From assembly GCA_030833605.1 (NCBI GenBank), contig JAURGV010000173.1:1-5340 (forward strand): a stretch of DNA of 5,340 bases, in the 5' to 3' direction. Shown here in pieces: positions 1-5,340 of the stretch. The position numbers and the translations under genes were made by a program. Under the pieces are notes generated by a model. It did not search any database, had not been told where the DNA came from, and saw only the letters and a list, made by a program, of their open reading frames with translations. Numbering within the stretch: the first letter of the stretch is position 1; the number at the start of each line of letters is the position of its first letter. This DNA comes from Rhodothermales bacterium (GTDB lineage: Bacteria > Bacteroidota > Rhodothermia > Rhodothermales > UBA10348).

Positions 1-2
1 CT

Positions 3-383
3 GCTGAGGTTTCCGATATCCTGATTGATGAGCTCAAAGAAGGGACATTCTTCGCTAAGATCCGATTTAGCGTTTCGGGAAAAAACTCACATTTGGATTG
101 TCGCCCCAGTGATGCGGTAGCCCTCGCTGTTCGCATGGGAGCTCCTATTTTTGTCGCTGCGAGCGTAATTGAAGAAGCCGGCATTCCGACGGAAGAAACC
201 GATGAAGTGGCTTCGATGTCTGCTCCAGAGGAAGAAGTTGAAACAAAAAGGATCGAGGAGACACCAAAGAGCCAGCTTGAGCAGCTAGAAAGTGATCTTC
301 AAAAGGCGATTTCTGAAGAAGACTACGAGTTGGCAGCCAAGCTTCGAGACGATATTTCACAGCTGAAAGGCGAAAAAAACTGA
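3..383 (+). CDS. Bifunctional nuclease (DUF151/BFN) family protein with C-terminal UVR motif, 5'-truncated
   Basis: The reading frame is open from base 3 to the TGA at 381-383, giving 126 residues, and it enters from outside the window, so the true start is not visible. Residues 1-60 match the second half of a BFN (DUF151) domain: LIDELKEGTFFAKI (about 7-20), then DCRPSDAVALAVR (about 32-44) and a PIFVA strand. An acidic, low-complexity linker (about 70-88) leads to a UVR-type helical hairpin (about 91-124) with QLESDLQKAI and YELAAKLRDDISQL, the element by which UvrB and UvrC contact each other. Nuclease activity has been reported for some BFN proteins, but the cellular role of this architecture is not established; a protein-interaction or stress-linked role is inference. 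The TTG at 93 lies inside the BFN domain and is not a credible start. The stop abuts bshC directly. Confidence 0.87.
   Translation, partial: AEVSDILIDELKEGTFFAKIRFSVSGKNSHLDCRPSDAVALAVRMGAPIFVAASVIEEAGIPTEETDEVASMSAPEEEVETKRIEETPKSQLEQLESDLQKAISEEDYELAAKLRDDISQLKGEKN
366..370 (+). promoter_or_regulatory. Weak Shine-Dalgarno-like AAAGG before bshC
   Basis: AAAGG lies inside the last codons of the BFN-UVR gene, 13 nt before the TTG at 384, which is longer than the usual spacing. It is the only purine-rich core near the bshC start. If bshC is translated mainly by coupling to the upstream gene, this site may not matter. Confidence 0.3.
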
Positions 384-2009
384 TTGGATAGCTCTTTGAA
401 ACGGATTCCATTTTCATCCTTCTCTTCGTTCTCAACTCTTTTTAAAGATTACACGGCGCAGTCGGAAGGGCTGTTGTCATTCTTTTCAGGGAATTTTAAG
501 AGCACCACCGACCTTTCTAAGGTGGCTCAGATCGTGGCGAGGAACCATCCCGATCGATCAGCCTTAGTGGATGCTATTCGGAATCAAGCCCATACGTATG
601 GGCTAGGTGATCCGTCAGAGCCTTTGCTGAAGAAATTGGCTGATCCCTCCAGCGTTGCCATTGTAACGGGCCAACAACTCGGTCTATTTGGCGGACCGTT
701 GTACACGCTCTATAAAATTATCTCTTCCATTCAGCTTGCTGATTGGTACGAAAAGGAATTGGGCATTAAAGCGGTGCCTGTATTCTGGCTGGAAGGCGAA
801 GATCACGACTTTGATGAAATCGCTGGAACCACACTTATCAGCGGGGATGATGCAGTTGAAGTTCGGTATGCACCCGCGCAAAACGACGCCTACACATCCT
901 CCATTGGGCGACTGGTCATTTCGTCTGAGATTGCGGATACACTGGCCCAATTTGAAAGCCATTTACAGCCAACCGAATTCACCGCCGCGCTGATGCAGGT
1001 CCTACGGGAAGCCTATGTGCCCGGGAATACGATGCTGCAAGCGTTTGTCTCGGTGATGAACTTCATGCTGGGAGATGGTCGCGTTTTGTATGTATCCCCC
1101 GACGATCCCGCGTTGAAGGCCCTTTGTGTTCCTTTGTTTGAAAAGGAGATCAAAGCATGCGAACAATCTTCCGCTATTTTGGAAGAAACAAGTGCCAAGC
1201 TCGGCGCTGATTACCATGTGCAGGTCCAAACCAAACCAACCAATTTATTCATCCAAGGGTCGAAAGGACGGGTAGCCATAGATCGCAAAGGAAGCGGCTT
1301 CGAAACCCGAGACGGTGTAGCCTACGGTGAAGCCGAATTGATCGAGAAACTACACGCGGCACCGGCGTCTTTCAGTCCAAATGTGGTAATGCGCCCCTTG
1401 ATGCAAGATACGGTTTTGCCAACGGCCGCTTATGTCGCCGGCCCGGGAGAAGTAGCTTATTTTGCCCAATTTAAAGGATTGTATGAATGGGCAGGCCTTC
1501 AAATGCCCGTGATCATCCCCCGAGCTAGTGCGACGATTCTCGAGAAAAAGGTCGAAAAAGTTGTGGAGCGATACTGCTTGGACCTAACCACCTTTGAAGA
1601 ACAATTTGACCCATTGTTTGGTCGGATTGTAAAAGAACAAATGGAGGTTGACGTTGATGCTGCGTTTAAAAAAGCGTCTAGTTACGTTCACCAAGCCATT
1701 AACGAGATCAAACCGATCGTTGAAGGGGTCGATAAATCGCTTGTTAAATCGACCGATGCGACCCGTGGATTGATGCTAAAAGAATGGACTAAACTCAAGG
1801 ATAGAGTCCTCAAAGCGGAGCGTCAACAACAAGACGTGTTGAAAGGCCAACTGTATCGCGCCTCTTCCAATCTTTTTCCATTCCAAATTCCTCAAGAACG
1901 GGCACTTTCTCCCCTATATTTCTTGAATAAATATGGCCTAGATTTTGGCCAGAAACTGATTTCCACTCTAGACCTGGACACAACAGAACACCAGGTCATC
2001 CAGCCCTGA
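384..2009 (+). CDS. bshC: Putative cysteine ligase BshC, bacillithiol biosynthesis
   Basis: This 541-residue protein is close to the length of Bacillus BshC (about 540). BshC is assigned the last step of bacillithiol synthesis, adding cysteine to glucosaminyl-malate in the cytoplasm; the assignment is mainly genetic. Family signatures are plain: an N-terminal RIPF segment, TGQQLGLFGGPLYTLYK (95-111) and VPVFWLEGEDHDFDEI (131-146) of the Rossmann-like core, RPLMQDTVLPTAAYVAGP (337-354), AYFAQFKGLYEWAG (358-371), MPVIIPRAS (374-382), a probable helical coiled-coil region (about 385-490), and a C-terminal LFPFQIPQERALSPLYFLNKYG (497-518). The start is TTG at 384, immediately after the upstream TGA and in the same frame. 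A second TTG at 396 would give MKRIPF, also a plausible N-terminus, so the start is uncertain by four codons. leuS follows after 4 nt, which suggests an operon. The gene shows no frameshift or missing block. Confidence 0.95.
   Translation: MDSSLKRIPFSSFSSFSTLFKDYTAQSEGLLSFFSGNFKSTTDLSKVAQIVARNHPDRSALVDAIRNQAHTYGLGDPSEPLLKKLADPSSVAIVTGQQLGLFGGPLYTLYKIISSIQLADWYEKELGIKAVPVFWLEGEDHDFDEIAGTTLISGDDAVEVRYAPAQNDAYTSSIGRLVISSEIADTLAQFESHLQPTEFTAALMQVLREAYVPGNTMLQAFVSVMNFMLGDGRVLYVSPDDPALKALCVPLFEKEIKACEQSSAILEETSAKLGADYHVQVQTKPTNLFIQGSKGRVAIDRKGSGFETRDGVAYGEAELIEKLHAAPASFSPNVVMRPLMQDTVLPTAAYVAGPGEVAYFAQFKGLYEWAGLQMPVIIPRASATILEKKVEKVVERYCLDLTTFEEQFDPLFGRIVKEQMEVDVDAAFKKASSYVHQAINEIKPIVEGVDKSLVKSTDATRGLMLKEWTKLKDRVLKAERQQQDVLKGQLYRASSNLFPFQIPQERALSPLYFLNKYGLDFGQKLISTLDLDTTEHQVIQP
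587..604. repeat. 18-bp perfect palindrome inside bshC
   Basis: AGCCCATACGTATGGGCT is identical to its own reverse complement, with its centre between 595 and 596. It covers bshC codons of the stretch QAHTYGLG (68-75), a part of the protein outside the strongest family motifs. The symmetry is read directly from the sequence. Any function as a protein-binding or modification site is unproven. Confidence 0.6.
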
Positions 2010-2013
2010 ACAC

Positions 2014-4734
2014 ATGTCAGACTACCCGTTCCAAAACATTGAAAAGAAATGGCAATCGTTTTGGGAATCGAATAAAACGTTTCGGACACCCGAAAACGTA
2101 GATACGTCCAAACCGAAGTACTACGTGTTGGACATGTTTCCCTATCCCAGTGGAATCGGCCTACATGTTGGGCACCCGTTGGGATATATCGCGACCGATA
2201 TTGTGTCCCGATACAAGCGGATGAATGGCTTTAATGTGTTGCACCCCATGGGTTTTGATGCCTTTGGTCTTCCAGCGGAGCAATTTGCCGTTGAGCATGG
2301 AGTCCATCCTCGCGTCACCACCGAAAGCAACATTGATAACATGTTGCGTCAGCTCAAAGCGATTGGCTTGAGCTACGATTGGGATCGAAAACTGTCCACA
2401 ACGGACGTCGACTACTACAAGTGGACCCAGTGGATTTTCCTCAAGCTGTACAATTCCTGGTACGATAAAGCGCTCGACAAAGCGCGCCCGATCGAAGAGT
2501 TGATTGAACAATTTCGGTCGGAAGGTGGCGATTGGGATGAACTTTCTTCGATAGAGCAGGAAGAACGACTAGCTGAGCATCGATTGGCGTTTTTGGCGGA
2601 AGTGCCCGTGAACTGGTGTCCGATGCTAGGGACCGTGCTTGCGAACGAAGAAGTCACCAACGACGGACGAAGCGAACGCGGAAATTATCCCGTTTACCGC
2701 CGGCCGCTCAAGCAGTGGATGCTTCGCATCACCTCGTATGCAGACCGATTGGAGTCGGATTTGCATGCGGTGAATTGGCCCGAACCGGTCAAAATGATGC
2801 AGCGAAACTGGGTAGGGCGCTCCGAAGGAGCGCACGTAGATTTTCTAGTGGAGAAGCAAGACGGGGAAGGTCTGGACGAAAAGCTTCGGGTGTTCACCAC
2901 CCGCCCAGACACGTTGTTTGGGGCCACCTACATGGTATTGGCACCCGAGCACGAATGGGTTGATTCCATTACAACGGCCGGTCAAAAGGCGGCCGTTGAT
3001 GCGTATCGCAAAGAGACGTCTGCAAAGACGGATGTCGATCGCATGTCGGATTCCAAGAAAAAAACGGGTGTTTTCACGGGTGGGTATGCGATTAACCCGG
3101 CAGGCGGGTCGCGTATTCCCATTTGGATTGCCGATTACGTGTTGATGGGATACGGCACGGGGGCCATTATGGCCGTCCCGGCGCAGGACGATCGAGATTG
3201 GGAATTTGCCGAAGTCTTCGATCTACCCATTATTCGCACGGTTCAGCCTCCCGCCGATTTCGACGGAAAAGCCTATACCGAAGATGGTCCAGCGATCAAT
3301 TCTGACTTTCTAAATGGCCTCCGGATTAAGGAAGCGAAAGCTAAAATGATCGAATGGCTCGAAAAAGAGGGCCACGGGGCTGGAACGGTCAACTATAAAT
3401 TGCGCGACTGGCTATTTAGTCGGCAGCGCTACTGGGGCGAACCCTTCCCTATTTTGCGCGGCGAAGATGGGTCGGTCAGAGCGGTGGACGCCAAAGACTT
3501 ACCCGTGACGCTACCTCCGATGGAGGATTTCCGTCCAACGGCAACCGAAGACCCCAATGCCCCACCGCGACCGCCATTGAGCCGCGCTCCAGAATCTTGG
3601 CGCATGGTTGAGATTGATGGCGTACGCTACGAGCGAGAACTGAACACGATGCCCCAATGGGCCGGATCGTGCTGGTATTATCTCCGGTTTATAGACAACC
3701 AAAATGGCGATGCGTTCGCCGACCCCGACAAAGAAAACTATTGGATGGGTCCAAACGGCGTCGATTTATATATCGGCGGGGTTGAGCATGCCGTACTGCA
3801 CTTGCTGTATGCCCGTTTCTGGCACAAAGTGCTTTTCGACTTGGGATATGTGTCCACCATCGAGCCCTTCGGCCGATTGTTTAATCAGGGCTACATCCAA
3901 GCGTATGCCTACCGGGACGAACGCGGTATCGCCGTTGACGCCACGGAAACGGTGGATCAGGATGGAAAACCGGCCATGGAAGTGCAAGACCAGCCCGGTC
4001 GGAAGTTCTTCTACCAAGGACAGCCGGTGACCCAGGAATACGGTAAAATGGGAAAAAGCCTCAAAAATGCTGTAAGCCCGGATGAGGTCAATGAAAAATA
4101 CGGTTGCGATACCCTGCGTTTGTACGAAATGTACATGGGGCCTTTAGAGGCTTCAAAACCATGGAATACCCGCGATATCGTCGGTGTAAACAGGTTCTTG
4201 CGCCGCGTATGGCGCAATTTCGTGGACGAAGAAACGGGGTCGATTCTGGTTTCAGATGAGCCAGCTACCGAAGATCAAATGCGCTTACTGCACAAAACCA
4301 TTGTGCGCATGACCGCCGATATGGAACGCATGTCGTTCAATACGGCCATCGCAGCGTTGATTGAGTTCATTTCCGAGTTTGTCGCAGTCGAGCGCATCCC
4401 TCGCCAGGTCGCCGAACCGTTTATTTTAATGCTGGCTCCACTCGCACCCCACTTGGCAGAAGAAATTTGGGAACGAATGGGTCATGCGGAATCGCTAGCC
4501 TATGCCGCGTGGCCTATCGCGGATGAAAAATGGTTGGTCGAAGACACCATCAAACTAGTCGTGCAGGTAAATGGTAAAGTGCGTTCCACCATTTTTGTGC
4601 CGGCGGATGCATCGAAAGAAGCTATTCTAGCGGCTAGTCGGGCAGACGATAATGTGGCCCGAAATATCGAAGGCTTAACCATTCGCAGGGAAATTTATGT
4701 CCCTGGAAGATTGGTAAATATCGTAGTCAGTTAA
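2014..4734 (+). CDS. leuS: Leucyl-tRNA synthetase, cytoplasmic bacterial type
   Basis: This class Ia aminoacyl-tRNA synthetase charges tRNA-Leu with leucine. Its 906 residues are slightly more than the E. coli enzyme (860). Domains in order: catalytic Rossmann fold with the HIGH-type motif HVGH (51-54) in PYPSGIGLHVGHPLGY; a segment at 197-225 replacing the zinc module (NWCPMLGTVLANEEV, then SERG), with one cysteine left; CP1 editing domain with TTRPDT (295-300) and GYGTGAIMAVPAQDDRD (379-395), D395 matching the editing aspartate D345 of E. coli; WLFSRQRYWGEPFP (466-479); NTMPQWAGSCWYYLR (544-558); VDLYIGGVEHAVLHLLYARFW (583-603); KMSKS-type loop as KMGKS (678-682); anticodon-binding helices; and a C-terminal domain starting VVQVNGKVR (849-857). 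The ATG at 2014 lies 4 nt after bshC and gives the expected N-terminus (YPFQNIEKKWQSFW). No good Shine-Dalgarno sequence precedes it, so coupling to bshC is likely. Confidence 0.99.
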   Translation: MSDYPFQNIEKKWQSFWESNKTFRTPENVDTSKPKYYVLDMFPYPSGIGLHVGHPLGYIATDIVSRYKRMNGFNVLHPMGFDAFGLPAEQFAVEHGVHPRVTTESNIDNMLRQLKAIGLSYDWDRKLSTTDVDYYKWTQWIFLKLYNSWYDKALDKARPIEELIEQFRSEGGDWDELSSIEQEERLAEHRLAFLAEVPVNWCPMLGTVLANEEVTNDGRSERGNYPVYRRPLKQWMLRITSYADRLESDLHAVNWPEPVKMMQRNWVGRSEGAHVDFLVEKQDGEGLDEKLRVFTTRPDTLFGATYMVLAPEHEWVDSITTAGQKAAVDAYRKETSAKTDVDRMSDSKKKTGVFTGGYAINPAGGSRIPIWIADYVLMGYGTGAIMAVPAQDDRDWEFAEVFDLPIIRTVQPPADFDGKAYTEDGPAINSDFLNGLRIKEAKAKMIEWLEKEGHGAGTVNYKLRDWLFSRQRYWGEPFPILRGEDGSVRAVDAKDLPVTLPPMEDFRPTATEDPNAPPRPPLSRAPESWRMVEIDGVRYERELNTMPQWAGSCWYYLRFIDNQNGDAFADPDKENYWMGPNGVDLYIGGVEHAVLHLLYARFWHKVLFDLGYVSTIEPFGRLFNQGYIQAYAYRDERGIAVDATETVDQDGKPAMEVQDQPGRKFFYQGQPVTQEYGKMGKSLKNAVSPDEVNEKYGCDTLRLYEMYMGPLEASKPWNTRDIVGVNRFLRRVWRNFVDEETGSILVSDEPATEDQMRLLHKTIVRMTADMERMSFNTAIAALIEFISEFVAVERIPRQVAEPFILMLAPLAPHLAEEIWERMGHAESLAYAAWPIADEKWLVEDTIKLVVQVNGKVRSTIFVPADASKEAILAASRADDNVARNIEGLTIRREIYVPGRLVNIVVS
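2972..2998 (+). repeat. Intragenic GC-rich hairpin in leuS (9-bp stem, 9-nt loop)
   Basis: CAACGGCCG at 2972-2980 is perfectly complementary to CGGCCGTTG at 2990-2998, separated by a 9-nt loop. It lies in the CP1 editing-domain coding region, around TTAGQKAAVDA (residues 320-330), which is a variable part of the protein. No T-run follows, so it is not a terminator. A role is not shown. Confidence 0.5.
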
Positions 4735-4756
4735 CCGTCGCACAGCGCAATCAGTC

Positions 4757-4808
4757 AGTCCAATGAGTTAGCCCAAAAAATTAGTCCCATGAGTTATCCC
4801 AAAAAGTT
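4757..4808 (+). repeat. 26-bp imperfect tandem duplication across the bshB1 start
   Basis: Copy 1 (4757-4782) and copy 2 (4783-4808) match at 23 of 26 positions; both contain AGTCC, ATGAGTTA and CCCAAAAA in the same order. Copy 2 holds the real bshB1 ATG (4789) and its first codons. In copy 1 the equivalent ATG at 4763 is followed by AGT and then TAG, because of a single T-to-G type difference at the third codon. Copy 1 therefore presents a two-codon mini-ORF (4763-4771) just upstream of bshB1. Confidence 0.85.
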
Positions 4809-5340
4809 TGATGTTCTCGGAATCGGTGCACATCCGGATGATGTGGAACTGTGTGCCGGTGGCACGCTTGCCAAAATGGTGGAGGACGGGTATCGGGTTG
4901 GGATTGCAGATTTAACGCGTGGTGAACTGGGATCTAGGGGATCGATTGAGACCCGAGCCGAAGAAGCAGCAAAAGCGTCGCGGATTCTAGGGGCATCGCG
5001 TCGTGTCAACCTGGGTATTCCCGACGGAAACATCGAAAACACGCCTGAAAACAGGCTGAAAGTGATCGTCGAACTGCGTGAGACGCGTCCTGATATTTTG
5101 TTGATTCCTGCCCCAGAGTGCCGGCATCCCGACCACCCGGCGGGCGCCAGGCTGGCTTTGGATGCGGTATTCCAATCGGGACTGACAAAAATCGAGACTA
5201 TAGGCGAAGACGGAGCTCCCCAGGCAGCCTGGCGCCCGCAACACGTATTGCATTACATGCAAAGTATCGAGTTTACGCCCACCCTGGTTGTGGATATATC
5301 GTCTACGTGGGATACCAAGATGAAAGCGATCCAAGCGTAC
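4789..5340 (+). CDS. bshB1: Bacillithiol biosynthesis deacetylase BshB1, 3'-truncated by window end
   Basis: BshB1 removes the acetyl group from N-acetylglucosaminyl-malate, giving the GlcN-malate substrate of BshC; it is a zinc-dependent PIG-L/LmbE-family enzyme. The 184 visible residues show GIGAHPDDVELCAGGTLAK (11-29) with H15, D17 and D18, DLTRGELGSRGSIETRAEEA (41-60), NLGIPDG (74-80), ECRHPDHPAGA (110-120) with H116, and VVDIS (167-171). H15, D18 and H116 fit the zinc triad, and D17 the catalytic aspartate, of the family. The GELGSRGS and LGIPDG phrases favour BshB1 over other PIG-L deacetylases such as MshB. The family is usually about 235 residues, so roughly 50 are missing. ATG at 4789 is the only ATG/GTG/TTG in this frame after the leuS stop, and no Shine-Dalgarno sequence precedes it. 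It follows leuS by 54 nt with no terminator and probably shares its transcript. Confidence 0.93.
   Translation, partial: MSYPKKFDVLGIGAHPDDVELCAGGTLAKMVEDGYRVGIADLTRGELGSRGSIETRAEEAAKASRILGASRRVNLGIPDGNIENTPENRLKVIVELRETRPDILLIPAPECRHPDHPAGARLALDAVFQSGLTKIETIGEDGAPQAAWRPQHVLHYMQSIEFTPTLVVDISSTWDTKMKAIQAY
5140..5239. repeat. 15-bp perfect GC-rich inverted repeat inside bshB1
   Basis: GCGGGCGCCAGGCTG at 5140-5154 is the exact reverse complement of CAGCCTGGCGCCCGC at 5225-5239, with 70 nt between the arms. Each arm contains the palindrome GGCGCC. The arms encode AGARL (118-122), just after the RHPDH zinc motif, and AAWRP (146-150). A 15-bp exact match at this distance is unlikely by chance, though the stretch is GC-rich. 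Function is unknown. Confidence 0.65.

Noticed and set aside
93..383. Independent 96-residue gene starting at TTG 93
   Set aside because: The frame stays open upstream to base 3 and the upstream residues complete the BFN domain, so this is an internal codon of a truncated gene.
2010..2013. Possible T-box or leucine-responsive leader before leuS
   Set aside because: Only 4 nt separate bshC from leuS, and no stem, T-box core or terminator is present at the end of bshC.
2077..2099. Hairpin near the 5' end of leuS (ACGTTTCGG with CCGAAAACGT)
   Set aside because: The stem needs a bulged base, is AT-containing, and sits over 60 nt into the gene; it is within what chance gives.
2161..2511. 116-codon open frame on the minus strand, and other minus-strand frames
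   Set aside because: They lie wholly opposite strongly conserved leuS or bshC coding sequence and show no recognisable protein motif; they are shadows.
2817..2833. 7-bp hairpin GCGCTCC-GAA-GGAGCGC in leuS
   Set aside because: It encodes the conserved GRSEGA segment, so the symmetry is largely dictated by protein sequence.
2616..2963. 115-codon plus-strand open frame overlapping leuS
   Set aside because: It is Arg/Gly-rich out-of-frame translation of the LeuRS editing-domain region and has no family-like features.
4735..4788. Terminator or promoter between leuS and bshB1
   Set aside because: There is no GC-rich stem followed by T residues and no convincing -35/-10 pair; the A-rich runs belong to the tandem duplication.
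4850..4866. Small hairpin GTGCC-GGT-GGCAC in bshB1
   Set aside because: It overlaps the conserved CAGGT segment of the PIG-L motif and is short, so codon constraint explains it.

Overview
The window is gene-dense and codes on the plus strand only. It reads as one stretch of four co-directional genes: the 3' end of a bifunctional-nuclease (DUF151/BFN) protein with a C-terminal UVR motif, a complete bshC, a complete leuS, and the first 184 codons of bshB1. Spacings are 0, 4 and 54 nt, and I see no terminator between genes, so a single transcription unit is likely.

The organism looks like a member of the Bacteroidota/Rhodothermota/Balneolota (FCB) neighbourhood. This rests on three things. The BFN-UVR architecture and its phrases (LIDELKEGTFFAKI, DCRPSDAVALAVR) resemble proteins I associate with that group. 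BshC and BshB1 indicate a bacillithiol producer. The starts of leuS and bshB1 lack a clear Shine-Dalgarno sequence, which is common there. This is inference from remembered family patterns, and other bacillithiol-producing phyla (Acidobacteriota, Deinococcota, Bacillota) are not excluded.

Region by region: 3-383 is the end of the BFN-UVR protein. Positions 384-2009 are bshC, starting at a TTG that directly abuts the previous TGA in the same reading frame. Positions 2014-4734 are leuS, a full-length leucyl-tRNA synthetase with signature and editing motifs but without the zinc cysteines of the E. coli-type enzyme. Positions 4735-4788 are a short spacer containing half of a 26-bp imperfect tandem duplication whose second copy carries the bshB1 ATG. 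Positions 4789-5340 are bshB1, cut by the window edge.

Functionally, BshB1 (deacetylation of GlcNAc-malate) and BshC (cysteine addition to GlcN-malate) are the second and third steps of bacillithiol synthesis. BshA, the first enzyme, is not in the window. LeuS is a housekeeping enzyme lying between them. I found no RNA gene, CRISPR array, insertion sequence or clearly new system. The points worth a second look are small-scale: the junction architectures and a few unusually good inverted repeats inside coding sequence.
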